Part shown: positions 10,430 through 22,252 of the stretch, piece by piece
How positions within the stretch are numbered: the stretch's first letter is position 1
How the letters are laid out: every line of letters starts with the position of its first letter
Source of the DNA: Chondrilla cf. caribensis
Taxonomy: Eukaryota; Porifera; Demospongiae; Chondrillida; Chondrillidae
Assembly (NCBI GenBank): GCA_964020155.1
Contig: OZ026561.1
Span: 2,747,047-2,811,046 of the forward strand
Length of the DNA stretch: 64,000 bases
Direction: 5' to 3'
Translations under genes and position numbers: made by a program
Notes under the pieces: model-generated
What the model was told of the DNA's origin: nothing
The model's input: the letters and a program-made list of their open reading frames with translations, nothing else
Database searches by the model: none

Positions 10430-10498
10430 AGTGCGACCAGACCCTAATCCGCAGGGGGCGGTTAATCTAGGGTCTGCCCAGCCAGACTACACATAGAC
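10430..10498 (-). repeat. Terminal palindrome, right side (unit 1)
   Basis: AGACCCTAATCCGC...GCGGTTAATCTAGGGTCT is the inverted counterpart of 6280-6330. Copies are at 33360-33425 and 50875-50936. Confidence 0.65.
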
Positions 10499-10777
10499 TG
10501 ACCGTCGTCCATTTTTCTGTTTGGACAATGCGCCCAATGTTAATCGCGTAATGCACTGACCGTCCTGCCTGTTGTGACCGCAGTGTGTCAGAATCGACAG
10601 CGAGAACATGAATTTGAACTGCATGAATAGTTGAACAACTCAAATTGAGTAGAAAATTATTATCATTACAGTTGGCTTGGAATAATCTTGAAGTTTAGTC
10701 TACTGCATGCATGTCACTCAGTGACAGCTATCATGATAGTACAGCTACATTCATGAACAGATTAATGATACAAGAAG

Positions 10778-11245
10778 CTAAGTTGAAAATTCATGTGGTG
10801 AGAGGGCTCTACAAAATGGACACATATAAATTGCTACATTTGCAAATCTGTTGATGAATGTTCTATGCAAAAAAGTGGCTCGAGACATGATTACCACTTC
10901 GTCTGCTGTCTCGATTTCTGTATTAAACTTATCGGCAACACTGATGAGGTTCAAATGTAGTGGTTTTCCAGGGATGGATATAACCTTCCTAGTGTAATGT
11001 CCTTGAACCCTTGATTTGACCTTTTCCGAATCACAACAAACCACAACAGGTACATGAATTCCCAACTGTTCACTCTTATGTACAGCATGATGTAAAATGA
11101 TTACCCATTGTTGAAAATGAATAGCATGATGGCTGCCCTCATTACAAGTTTCCAGAAAACCTGATCTCATGTTCAATTGAATAATTGTTTTTTGATGAAA
11201 AAAATCGTGACATGCGTTATCTGTTATCTTATAAGATAAAAACAT
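10778..11245 (-). CDS. Conserved unrecognised frame downstream of the STELLO-like gene (unit 1)
   Basis: Reads MRSGFLETCNEGSHHAIHFQ, VVVCCDSEKVKSRVQGHY and ADEVVIMSRATFLHRTFIN. The frame stays open in all three units despite scattered changes. Units 2 and 3 stop after FIN; here a base change lets it run 22 codons further. The arrangement (conserved SD/DS, then ADEVVIMSRATF near the end) loosely recalls the C-terminal part of fucosyltransferase-fold enzymes, but this is only an impression. It may be an exon of a minus-strand gene with blocks at 11250-11390 and 11454-11696. Confidence 0.35.
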   Translation of the reverse strand: MFLSYKITDNACHDFFHQKTIIQLNMRSGFLETCNEGSHHAIHFQQWVIILHHAVHKSEQLGIHVPVVVCCDSEKVKSRVQGHYTRKVISIPGKPLHLNLISVADKFNTEIETADEVVIMSRATFLHRTFINRFANVAIYMCPFCRALSPHEFST

Positions 11246-11453
11246 ATTTTAATCGATCCAGCATGTCGAAGAATTTCTACAATCAAACCTGATCTCACGT
11301 TTGCCACTCCATATTCCTTAATGTCAGACATGTTCGCTTCCTTCATAATCTGCTCCGCTTTCCAAGTCTAACACAGCTGACTGAACTTGAACAATAATGC
11401 TGAATATAGCATCCTAAAACTATCAGGGACTTTGTGTATTATATCAACTTTGG

Positions 11454-11696
11454 CTACTGCAAGTTGTACATGAACACAAAACCCTTTGTCATCCTTGCAG
11501 CAAGATTGGTTGGTGCAGTGCATGTATGGCACAGGAGGAAACCACTATTTCCACTATTGCATGCACTGTTGAATTTTTGTGTAAATGCTATATAGCTCAT
11601 GAATGGGGGTCTTTCAATGATTCTATGGACCAAGTATTCAAATTCAACATAACAACAGTTTTTCCATGCATAACCGTCACATTTCAATCCAGGCAT
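11454..11696 (-). CDS. Conserved unrecognised frame (unit 1)
   Basis: 80 codons from MPGLKCDGYAWKNCCYVEFE to RMTKGFVFMYNLQ and stop. It is open in units 1 and 2 (34381-34623), while unit 3 has a deletion within it near 52028. Cysteine-rich middle. It could be the upstream exon of the frame at 10778-11245. No family recognised. Confidence 0.3.
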   Translation of the reverse strand: MPGLKCDGYAWKNCCYVEFEYLVHRIIERPPFMSYIAFTQKFNSACNSGNSGFLLCHTCTAPTNLAARMTKGFVFMYNLQ

Positions 11697-11947
11697 TCAA
11701 GATCCATATTAATACCATATTGTATATGTTACACACGCATACATACACCTATATACACAGATAAATATGTAATGATGATGATATCATGATTGACAATGTA
11801 TGAAATTGATAATTAATGGCCACATTCAATGATAATTTTCTGATATAAAATTAATACATACTATGTACTTATAGTGTTCAATACTGATAAAGACCATAAT
11901 TACGTATTATGTATTATAATTGCAGGAAACCACAGGGAATCTGAAAA

Positions 11948-14900
11948 CTAATTTACTTGAAGTCTGTCCACACCATAGATGCTCTTGATATTGGTAGTGT
12001 AATTTTTGGAAAAACCACCACGTTCCATATCTTTCATCTTGGATATCACCTTGCACCAATTGTACTTGAGAACTCCTTCCCTACGTTTATTCTCACTCAT
12101 CATTTTGTCATGAATAGCACTGAAATTCATATTATCCAGAATTTCTTCCAAGTGGTCGTAGCTGTGGAAGTAAGTGATGTGAGGCCACTCATAAAAGTCC
12201 GAAAACTGCAACCAGTAGTACTCGGCTTCTGGATCAACTGATGCTTGCTTGTCAGGGCTGTAAGGGTGTAGACTGGTTGGATGGCGTTCGCCAACTTCTG
12301 GAAAGTTTTTGCAGTAATTTGAACCATGTGGTGTTCTATCAGGTCCAAAACCATGAAGCACATCACGAATGAACTTGATTGAAGGGAAAATCATGGGGAT
12401 AGACAAGGAATAGATTTCAGTTATCTTGTATGTCATCACAGCATAAGGTATAAATATAACAGCCCGATGTTTGACCAGGTCCGAAAATGTCCAACGAGGG
12501 TACAGTTTATAGGCATCAACTAGTTCATACTTCTGAACATTTTCATTCATATCTTTTGCCAGGTTTGGTCTATGATCTTTATCAACAAACATAATAATTG
12601 GTTTCTTTGTGGGAGAGTAGGGATTCCCTGCTGTGTAAAAACCACTGTAGCTATAAAGTGGCAGGGCACTCAATCCAGTGTAATAGTGAAGATATTCCAC
12701 ATCATACTTACTCTTTGCACCAAGCACAAGTCTACCCATAGAAGACAGTTTGTATAGATGTTCATTAAGCCTATCGTGCTCTGCTTGAGAACACCTGTGC
12801 AAGTCATAGCGATGAGCAGGAACCAACACTATGGTCTTGTTGAAAGGCATCCAAACCTCACAAAGTGAGGCTGGGAAAGTGCACATAAAAGCGTCCACAC
12901 TGGTAAATTTCTCGTCATTCTTGTAAAACTCAAAATTGTCACGGATCATGTTTTCAGGGATTGATTGGGGGTTTGAGCCATGGCTAAAGTCGAAATTAGT
13001 GAGAGCTGGTGAAATTCTATCATACAAAGTAATTCCCTTCATGCTATACACATGTGGATGGTTTTTGTGGACAAGCTTGCCATCAACAATGATAACAGAC
13101 TGTCCAATGGCTGAGAAGGCAGATGACATGTCAATGCGGCAACCCGAGTGTCGATCAGGTGTCAAAAATGTTAAAGAAGGAATAGAGCTGCATGTAGTAT
13201 CAACTGTCTTTTTGTCTACAATCGTGTTTGCAGACAGATCCAAAGGCAAGTGATCCAATGGTGGTGGGAATGAGGGCACGGACATGCCACTGTGTACTTC
13301 CTTCACGGCAGGGAACTTGTAACCTATATTGATCAGAAACTGGAGCCAAAGTTGAACCAACGTTACATCGTTTTTTTCAATATATTCTCTCTTATACAAT
13401 GCTATCCAGAGTTCTTCTATTCTCTCAACAATAGTGGCTCCTCGCCCCCTCCACTGACCGAGGAATATAATTAACTGTTTGCTCTTCATGTATAAGTCAT
13501 TTTCACCCTCAAAATCTTTGATGTAATTATGACCATTACGATCTTGAACAACCAGTGGACGAGATGCAAATCCAATTTTTGCACCAATGTCCCAGAAGAG
13601 ACGTTGAGCAAAATAACTACGCCAGATGTCACTCACTCGACTATTAACTGTAACTGGTAAAAATAAACCGAAGAAACCTGACGAGAAATGAAGTGTTGCC
13701 TGTGCATTGTAGGGAGTGAACACGCCGGTGGGTATGATCAAAGGTCTGTGTTCTCTGCTTCTATTGAACCAGAATGGGATTGGTTGTGTGAATCGAAATA
13801 TGGCATCAACGTCCGGTTGGTATTCTGCTAGCGATTGGAGGACAGCAATATCTGAACAGTCCACACTGACTGATGTGAGAGCAGTGTTGAAACTTTTGGC
13901 TTTCTTAATGTCATCCAACGGTAAGCCACGAGGCCATGAAGGTAAGGATGGCGCACCCAGCTTAGGATAAGGATTGTATGTTGGCCAATTGTGTTCTTTG
14001 GGAAGGAGAGCCTCCATGCTTCCGTTGACACAGTTGTGTTCACCAGGAATGGATGCATCAAGGGAAGGTGCACCAGGAGGAGCCGCACCTCTTAACCAAA
14101 ATTTCAGCAGGTTATCGTCATCAAAGTCCCAAATGATCTCAGCACCATGTAGGATGGCATACAAGAAGCCAACATTCTTACGACCAAAGTGGTTCCAAGG
14201 CAGAGCGTCTACAAAGGGAATTTTCATGGCCTCTTGTTTCTCAGGAGTTAGGTAGACTACTGCATCGTTTCCTTGCCCTGGGAACCAGCCGGTATTGTAC
14301 TCCCTCACACTCATCTTGTCGGCAACAACAACCAAGCACCATCGTTCGAGACGTACTTGGCGTCTAACGGCTTCAGAAGGTTCGAATATTGTAGTGAAGA
14401 CGGCCCACCTTTTACAAACAGGGCTATTTCCGCTGGCGTCCGAAGATCCGGCTAGGGTGATCCTGTTGCTTAAAAAACTTGAATTTCTGTTTGTCAGGAT
14501 AGTTGCGGGTCACCTTACCAGAAAAAGCTCGTCCTGTCATTTGACTATCTCTGCAGGGGCGTATCCAGGATTTGGCTCAGGGGGGTGCTGGCAGTCAGGA
14601 CACTTGCCACCCCAAAGTCCCACAATAGAGACATCTCAAGGCGTATTGCGCAATTGAGCTATGATGTCATCAAAACATGGCCACCAGCCATTTGGCCCTT
14701 ACCATTTCTTAGAGCTAGCGAAAACGAAGGGATTTCAGAACGAAAAATGGACACTTTACTCCTTCAGACCTCATTATGTTGTTCATTTAGATCAATTGTA
14801 TTTATTCTTAAAAATTAAGTACTCAGGCTATGTATTTAATTCAATTTGACAGTATTCACTGATATTAGGGGTCTGAGCCTCAGGGGGGTGCTCGAGCACC

Positions 14901-15148
14901 CTGAGCACCCCCCCTGGATACGCCCCTGCTCTGAACCTCCTATCTATTGGCATTTCTTGAGAGTCCTTTTTCTGGTCAAATTGAGTTGCGCCAGTTGGTG
15001 GAACCGGGGTTCGGCTGACTCTTACGCTGCTTCGCTGATATGTGTAGTTTAGAAGGAACACAAGAAAGACCGCGACTGAACCCGCCAAGATATAGTAATA
15101 TCTTCTGTTTCCAAATAGGAATATACACTTGGTCCTTGACCTTGACAT
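11948..15148 (-). pseudogene. STELLO/DUF288-like glycosyltransferase, broken copy (unit 1)
   Basis: Homologous over its whole length to the intact genes at 34861-37680 and 52353-55196. The ATG at 15148 opens the same N-terminus and membrane segment, but a 375-bp hAT-type element interrupts it at 14554-14928. Farther in, a 4-nt insertion near 14448-14452 shifts the frame into a stop (TAG). The remaining 795 codons (11948-14335) are open and keep the IWDFDDDN motif, but have no membrane anchor. Two lesions in an otherwise open frame argue for recent loss. A truncated protein from an internal ATG is possible but unlikely to reach the Golgi. Confidence 0.88.
14554..14928 (+). mobile_element. 375-bp hAT-type element in the unit 1 STELLO-like gene
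   Basis: Terminal inverted repeats CAGGGGCGTATCCAGG and CCTGGATACGCCCCTG, flanked by the 5-bp duplication CTCTG (14549-14553, 14929-14933). Units 2 and 3 have the uninterrupted site. CAG...CTG ends are typical of hAT elements; 5-bp duplications are described for the hAT5 group. The inside is non-coding and contains GGGGGGTGCT-type subterminal repeats. Confidence 0.88.
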
Positions 15149-15227
15149 GATAATATGTTGTCCAACAATCGGCGATGGTCAACCTGCTATCCTTCTCACA
15201 AAATATTATTTTTCAGCAACCTCGAAT

Positions 15228-15234
15228 TTTTATA
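15228..15234 (-). promoter_or_regulatory. TATA box of the STELLO-like gene (unit 1)
   Basis: TATAAAA on the minus strand, 80 bp upstream of the ATG at 15148. Preserved at 37760-37766 and 55275-55281. Confidence 0.55.
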
Positions 15235-15269
15235 TGCGGAAGGCTCTAACGTAGTTTTATGATCATTCT

Positions 15270-15277
15270 ACTTCCGG
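15270..15277 (-). promoter_or_regulatory. ETS-type site upstream of the STELLO-like gene (unit 1)
   Basis: CCGGAAGT on the minus strand, about 40 bp upstream of the TATA box and next to a GT repeat. Conserved at 37802-37809 and 55317-55324. Confidence 0.45.
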
Positions 15278-15278
15278 T

Positions 15279-16149
15279 GTGTGTGTGTGTGTGTGCGCGC
15301 GCGTGTTGACTGTTATTGATTCGTACTTATTTTCATGTTCTTTTTCTTTCATGTTTAATTATAATATCATATTATTATAATGCTACAGATACATTTTTAT
15401 GTAGTAGGTGCTTCTTGAGTTGTTGTTGTTTTCAAATGTGGTAGGAACAGCTATTAGAAGACCTATTACATGATGTAAGGCACGTCAAATATTGGTTAGG
15501 AGATGACATCGAAGTTATGTATCATTTATCCTATTCTAGATCTCAAATATCAAGCACACAATGTAGTAATGTTGCACATCTACAGAATTACTAGCATACA
15601 ATTTGTTCAGTGAGAGGATGAGATCTATAGCTAGATGTGTACAAATTCTTCAAAGATTATTCTCAAATGTAATCCTTTCACATGAATTGTATAGTGTTTG
15701 CGTCAGTAGCATAACAACCATGATATTTCGACAATGTGAAATTCACGAATGTGTAATAGTATATATTATTATGTGGTTGGGTACAGGTATTTGAGATGCT
15801 TCTGTATATTTGATACATAACATTGTCATGCTGTCACCAATATCTGTCATGCGTGTTACCCGATAGTAGTCTTAAAATCAAATAGGGATTTCAGACTGCA
15901 AAGTTTCCAGCTGTTGTTGGGAAAATCCTTTTGGATTTAGGAGCATTTGAAAATGCATTCTGAGTTCTTCATCTGGTCGTTTTAACCCTGTGGATCGTCT
16001 TCAAAAGTTGGGGTGCCTTCGGAGTTACCCTCCTTAAATGGGGTTTGGTCTTCCCACCAAGAAACTTCGCCGTGACTTCCAAAAAAGGAATTGGTCACTC
16101 AATTTTAGAAGACAATAATTACTATGTGCCATTTAGGCAGGACATATAT
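15279..16149. other. Spacer between the STELLO-like promoter and the right arm (unit 1)
   Basis: About 870 bp without a supportable gene; a GT/GC repeat at 15279-15303, otherwise AT-rich unique sequence. A plus frame of about 60 codons (15603-15794) is conserved only as far as general identity. Confidence 0.5.
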
Positions 16150-16323
16150 GTTGAGATAAAGCTCTAAAAATTGCCAATTCACCAATATCAACTTCTCATA
16201 AATATGACAATAATACAATATATACAAACATTATATATAAAGTTGTTAATGTCTACTGTGAAAAGAGAAAGCACACGATCGAACTACATGCCACTGCTCA
16301 ATCAGCTAAAAACAGAACGTTCT

Positions 16324-16347
16324 TGTGTGTGTGTGTGTGTGTGTGTA
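16324..16347 (+). repeat. (GT)n microsatellite, right arm (unit 1)
   Basis: Short GT run at the place where other arms have runs of 65-200 bp (38860-38924, 56362-56430, 59371-59578). Confidence 0.95.
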
Positions 16348-16681
16348 CGTGCGCGCATGTATGCATGCGTGGTGTCTGTACGTGTGTCTGTGTTATTGTT
16401 ACTGGCCAGGTGTACTACAGAGTGAGAAGTATTCAATACTGGGACTGTCCAATCTCTCATCTCTTATGCCAATGTTGCGACATTGTTCGACTTTGGAGAT
16501 GCAAACTAGCAACACTGGAAGACCTCAATTGGTACAGTAATTTCTCCACTCAATCCAGCTATGAATGCAGACATTAAGAACAAGGTATGTGAACGTACAA
16601 GTGTATATTTGTGAGTGGATACATATTGTGTGTAAATACTTAATAAATTGCTATACGTACATCTATGTATATACGTACATA

Positions 16682-16968
16682 CAGTGTGGTCTCTAGGTCA
16701 TTTTTGAAGGGTACAGAGCCCTTCGTGAGGCCCAAAGTACCCTTCATCATGACTCAAAATACCCCCTGCACCCCTCTTTAAATAATAATAATAATGTGGT
16801 TTTACTGTTGAATAGTGTATAATATATTGTATATACTTTACAATGTATATTATAAATAATTGTACTGTTGCCGTCGTCGTTGTGTGACTGCTTTATTTAT
16901 ACCCCTCAAAAATGTTCCACACATACCTAAAAGTACCCTTCTTTATTTCAATTCTGGTGACCACACTG
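16682..16968 (+). mobile_element. 287-bp hAT MITE in the right arm (unit 1)
   Basis: Ends CAGTGTGGTC and GACCACACTG, flanked by a perfect 8-bp duplication CGTACATA (16674-16681, 16969-16976), the hAT hallmark. The left inverted arms have an uninterrupted site, so insertion came after the arm was copied. Inside, AAGGGTAC motifs recur in inverted orientation. Confidence 0.9.
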
Positions 16969-19035
16969 CGTACATACTGTACGTATGTGATCAGCAGCCT
17001 GTTACTGTACTTACTGCTTGCTCCCATCAGGACCAGGTATTGGGTATCCCCTACACACTCTCACTGGATCATCCCGATAAGCTGATGGAAGTGGGGCAGT
17101 CCTGTGGTTTCACGTAGTATAAAGCACCTGTGGAATCAGGTGGGAGAAGATACAACAATTATGTAAATATGTACATACATGTATGTACGGTACCTTCATA
17201 TATTCTATTAATTAATAATGCATGCAGTGACTATTATAATATTATACTTATATACAGTGAATTCATGTTAATTTACCACTTTACATTCACAATAACCACT
17301 TGTAGCTACTCACCTAACATTTCCATCTGCCACAATTTCTTAATACCAATAATACTATGTCTTAATCCACCTAATCATTGACCTGCCATACTTTATGGTA
17401 GCTAGATTAAATAAATGAATTTTTACTGTATCTACAATACTTACATATGTAGATGTGTATTCCAACGATGGATGCTGCATGTATGCAAGCCATTCCTCAT
17501 AATCCTCTATTCACTTGATGTTGAATTCCCCTTCTTCCACAGGATAGACGGTGGTTACTGTGACTATGATATACACAGAAACTACAGGAAGATGCAGGGT
17601 GGAAAGGGGGAATTCCACTAGGGTGGGTGATGAGTACTAGCACCTGCCGTGTGAGTGTGCAAGTAGTGTTTACTCGAGGTGCTGATCACTTGAAAGGTCT
17701 CAGAAGGAGTGGTGAAGGAAACTCCAGTGCTCACTGACCTTTAGTGCAATTATGTCCATTAGCCCTTGCTGTAGTAGTGTGCTCGTGTTGTGCTGTGTGG
17801 TGTGACAACGTTGGAACGTCAAGAATGTGTACTACTTTCTTGTGTTACAGGATACCCATGACTCAATATGTCAACTATTACCACAATAGGCCATGGTATG
17901 CGTTCCTTGTAAGCCTTAGTTGCACTCAATGTAGCACTTCACAGTCGTCAAATACATAGCTATCCTGAACAGTGTTGCTACATAACACAAGTACACCTAG
18001 CAATATGTGGAGGTGTGCTCATGTGCATATCTTCATTATATATCAGTAACTTCACACATATCCATGTACATACATATGTGCATACGTGCTTGTCTTGAGG
18101 ATTGAACTTTTCCATGGCGTTTGGTAACTTGCATGCCCTTAAACAGTATGTACGTGCATACAGTAGGATTTCACAACTGAGACCACCTATGGGGTTACTC
18201 GCACATCCAACTGATGTTTTCAATGATCATACATACTGCAAATGGAGTGTGTGTGGGACATGCAGGTGAAATGAATACGAGACTACAACATACGTATCAA
18301 ACCTTTCAAATTGGTGTCACTTTTGAGATGGCCTGAAAGCAGTAAAAAGCCTGTCTGGTGACCCCAATGACCTGTTCTGTATGGCTTATGCATACATTCA
18401 TTTTCTGTGATCTACTCATCAACCAGCTGCAGGATACAGGTGCATATTGTATACTATCCTGCAGGTATTGTACCTGCATATGTATGTACATACGTATAGA
18501 CGTAGCGTTTAGTGTGTGTGTCACTGGAACTCCCTACAGGTATTGTTCAGCTGTATTATGTGTGCTATTTATTTCGGGGAAACTATCAAATGAAGGGGAG
18601 GGGTATACGTAACTGCTGTAATATGCATTTAAGAGAAATTTGGGAATAGAGATTAGCATGTGCGTACATAGGTCTCTACAGTACATGGTACACCACACGG
18701 GATTCAGTGTGGATTTTAGTTGATGTTCCGAGAGGTACCCAAGGTACCCACACCTTCCTGGATTGTAGGTTCGGGATTCAGACCTATACAATTATGATAC
18801 ATTATGATATATTGAGATACAATTCTCCAAGTTGATTGACCCTTGATGTGTTTCTTTGCCTCCTCCCTCCCTTGAATATAGTCTACACAGCGCATTCATC
18901 ATGTAACAGTTTGTGTGTTGAGTCAGACTAACCACTGTCACACAGTTGTACATTACACACACACTATGTACCTATGTCCCGGTCAAACATGCTGTGCACT
19001 GATACAGAGCATTGATACATGTTTCGTTTGTTCAG

Positions 19036-19174
19036 TTGACAGTGAGAACTCCATATTGACTACCAGTGATGCCTTAAAGAAACAGAAGGATTCTTTTCAG
19101 TTGTCTCCCAAGCTAGCGCCAACCAGCACTCAGCGTGACCCCAAGACGAAGGTTTTGTCTCTTATGTTAGGTTA
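19036..19174 (+). CDS. Terminal exon-like block of the arm gene (unit 2)
   Basis: Copy of 61-199 reading VDSENSILTTSDALKKQKDS and ending MLG with TAA. See the unit 1 entry; family unknown. Confidence 0.3.
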
Positions 19175-19407
19175 AGGAATCTCATCAGGTGGAGAAGTCG
19201 ACCTGTCGGGAAGTGTTGAACTCACTCTTTCGACTCAAAGGGTACGTATTAGTATTTAATTTTGTTGTACCTCAGTGTACGTATATGTATTAGTAATATC
19301 CTTCTTTGCTGGATACATGGCAGATATACTCAAGTGTCAAGAAGTGATATACCGAGGGTAAAGCCCAAGATTATCATTTCCATCGAAGGCAGGGTATGAC
19401 AATTGTG

Positions 19408-19846
19408 TCCTGTCAAAACAATTGAAGTACGTTGGTGATATGAATACAGATGAGAATTTTGTGAAGATTTCTTTAGGAGCTGGAAAGGACATTAAATCCT
19501 TTAACCAGAGGTAAGTTAACAATGACCGTGTACCTATCCCTATCACAATCATTCCATGATGATCCAGCCGGTACATTGGGTCACGAAAGTTGGCAAGTGA
19601 CAAACTCAGCAATGACAACTCTCTAATAAATAGCAAGAAAAGGTGTGGCAGTAATGATGACAGTGATGGTTTCTCTGAGCCTGTAAACAACTTAGAAAAG
19701 CTAGTGAACAAACATTTGTGTACCCAAAAACACTGCCAAGAGAACCGAATGGGCTGATTACCTATTATAAGCCTAGCCTGAACCATGAATGTCTTCAACC
19801 TGAATGATTAATCAATTCATGCTGTAATTTCTTGATACAATGTCTG

Positions 19847-19850
<4 letters not shown>
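19408..19850. other. Conserved block without a supported gene (unit 2)
   Basis: Copy of 432-876. The minus frame extends to 153 codons here because of small changes, but shows no domain. Confidence 0.4.
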
Positions 19851-19881
<31 letters not shown>

Positions 19882-19890
19882 CACACACAT

Positions 19891-20356
19891 AGGGTCGGGC
19901 GATACTAATTTTTTATACATACGATTATCGTGCAGCAAAATATCGCGATATACGATAATATCGCGATATTTGACATAATATTGAAAATAACTGAAAAATG
20001 TCCAAACTACACTTTTTAGTTAATAAATTATTCTCATTTCGACGCTCTCGTTCGATAATATGTGCCATTACGTGTAACCACAACAATGAATTTATATTAT
20101 GCGAGAAAACATGGTCGATTTCGAAACACGGAGAATTAGAGATTGGGCTAGAATTCGAGCGCAATGGCTTCAACGACTGTAAAACTTTCAGTGAAGGGTC
20201 TTTTAAACCTAAGAAAGACATCCAAATAATTCAAGCGCAGAGGTCGAAGGTGCTATTGCTCCACACCAAATGCGATATATCGCGCGCTAGACAATCACTC
20301 GCGATACGATAATCGTGTGAATCATTATTGTATAACCGGTATATTGCCCAACCCCT
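19891..20356 (+). mobile_element. hAT-like MITE (unit 2 copy)
   Basis: Same element and position as 929-1391, with AGGGTCGGGC and GCCCAACCCCT ends. Confidence 0.7.
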
Positions 20357-20829
20357 CCCTCCACACACACAGGGTTTCCTCAGTATGAGTTGTATTTCCA
20401 TTATTACGTTTTTTACTACTTATTGTAAGTGCTGACACTAGACTGTTAACTGTGCAGTGTTTTTGTAGAACTACTTAGACAGGGTCTAGAGCATGTTAGC
20501 CTTCACAAGCTCACTATATGTATGTTATGTTGTTATGCAAATTTAATAATGGTGACTTGTGCAGGAAAAAAAAAAAAAGATGTAGCTGGATGTTAGGATA
20601 TGTGAGCCATTACTGAAGGAATTCAGTACCCCCTTCCCAAAGCCTTCCTCTGCCAGGCTAATATTACTCAGAGATTAGCTGTTGTCGTTGTGCTTCCTGT
20701 AGACTGATACTCTAGTATGTATGTATGTTGTATACAGCTAATAAGGATTACCCCATTGTCTTATGGTTGATGGGCTAGTACTATATTCAGTAGTAAAGAT
20801 GCATGTATAAATGATTGTTCTAACACAGC
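20357..20829. other. Conserved non-coding block (unit 2)
   Basis: Copy of 1392-1869; no gene seen. Confidence 0.5.
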
Positions 20830-21663
20830 CTGACACAGTGTGCTCGTGTTGTGCTGTGTGGCGTGACAACCACAGCAATGTTGGAATGTGAAGGATGTGT
20901 ACTACTTTCTTGTGTTAGAGGATACCCATGACATCAATATCTCAACTATTACCACAATTGGCCATGGTATATGTTCCTTGTAAGCCTTAGTTGCACTCAA
21001 TGTAGCATTTTACAGTCTTCAAATACATAGCTATCCTGAACAGTGTTGCTACATAGCACAAGTACACCTAGTCATGTGTGGAGGTATATGCTCATGTGCA
21101 TACCTTACACAGGAGGAAAATCCTGTTTTCATCAAGTAGGAAACACTATTGAATCATTGTTGAAAGGGTCTGTTTTGTATGTATAGTATTGTTTGTATTG
21201 AAACAAGGCCTTTCAACAATGTTTCAATAGTGTTTAATCCTTAATGAAACTGGTACTTTCCTCCTGTGTTATAGCAGTAACTTCACACATAACTACGTAC
21301 ATACGTGCATAAAGCCTGTCTGGTGACCCCAATGACCTGTTCTGTATGGCTCATGCATACATTCATTTCCTGTGATCTACTCATCCACCAGCTGCAGGAT
21401 ACAAGTGCATATTGTATACTATCGTGCAGGTATTGTACCTAAGTATGTACATACGTATAGATGTAGCATTTAGTGTGTGTGTCACTGGAACTCCCTACAG
21501 GTATTGTACAGCTGTATTATGTGTGCTATTTCTTTCAGGAAACTTCAAATGAAGGGGAGGGGTATACGTAAGTGCTGTAACATACGTTTAAGAGAAATTT
21601 GGGAATAGAGATTAGCATGTACATATGTAGGTCTCTATAGTACATGGTACACCACACGGAATT
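20830..21663 (+). repeat. Direct copy of the distal right-arm segment (unit 2)
   Basis: Copy of 1870-2703, including the MITE. The exon-like block has GACATCAATATC in place of GACTCAATATC, a small insertion that shifts its frame. Confidence 0.75.
21108..21268 (+). mobile_element. 161-bp Tourist-like MITE (unit 2)
   Basis: Same element and TTA duplication as at 2140-2300. Confidence 0.85.
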
Positions 21664-22157
21664 CACTTGCTTTACACTACATGAAAACACACACTAGTAC
21701 TCAGCTTAACGGGATGATCCAGTGAGTGTGTGTAGGGTATACCCGATACCTGGTCCTGATGGGGATAAGCAGTACGTACAGTAACAGGCTGCTGCATGAT
21801 CACATATGTCCAGTATGTACCTATATACGTGTATGTATAGCAATGTATTCAAGAATTCAACACAGTATGTATCCACTCACAAATATACACTTGTACATTT
21901 ACGTACCTTGTTCTCAACTTCTGCCTTCAGAGATGGATTGAACAGAGCAATTACTGTACCAATTGATGTCTTCCCGTGTTGCTAGTGTGCATCTCCAAAC
22001 TCGAACAATATCACAACATTGGTAAGAGATGAGAAAATGGACAGCTCCAATATTGAATACTTATCACCCTGTAGTACACCTGGCCAACAACACAGATGTA
22101 TGTATAAGGATAAACTACAGTGGAACAAAATGGGTATATTATGTGAAACTGAATAGA

Positions 22158-22252
<95 letters not shown>

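Larger units (their letters stand above)
1..18975 (+). repeat. Tandem segmental duplication, unit 1
   Basis: First of three near-identical units in head-to-tail order. The sequence at position 1 recurs at 18976, 41535 and 61649, and the order of blocks is the same each time. This unit carries the SINE, the 705-bp TIR element and the 161-bp MITE. Only here are the Crypton-type recombinase pseudogene and the hAT insertion in the STELLO-like gene found. The window edge is arbitrary, so the true unit boundary may lie elsewhere. Confidence 0.92.
16150..18975 (+). repeat. Right arm (unit 1)
   Basis: Starts AAAGCTCTAAAAATTGCC, the reverse complement of about 4840. It contains exon-like blocks of the unrecognised arm gene with splice-like borders: one after GGCCAGG near 16410 (ISHLLCQCCDIVRLWRC frame), one after CATCAG near 17030 (DQVLGIPYTLSLDHPDKLME), one after CTTCCACAG at 17542 (IDGGYCDYDIHRNYRKMQGG, soon stopped), then QYVNYYHNRPWYAFL and later blocks. 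The gene is not recognised and stops in several blocks suggest decay. Confidence 0.75.

Noticed and set aside
12936..14255. Several 80-105 codon plus-strand frames inside the STELLO-like gene
   Set aside because: Shadows of the minus-strand coding sequence, repeated in each unit.
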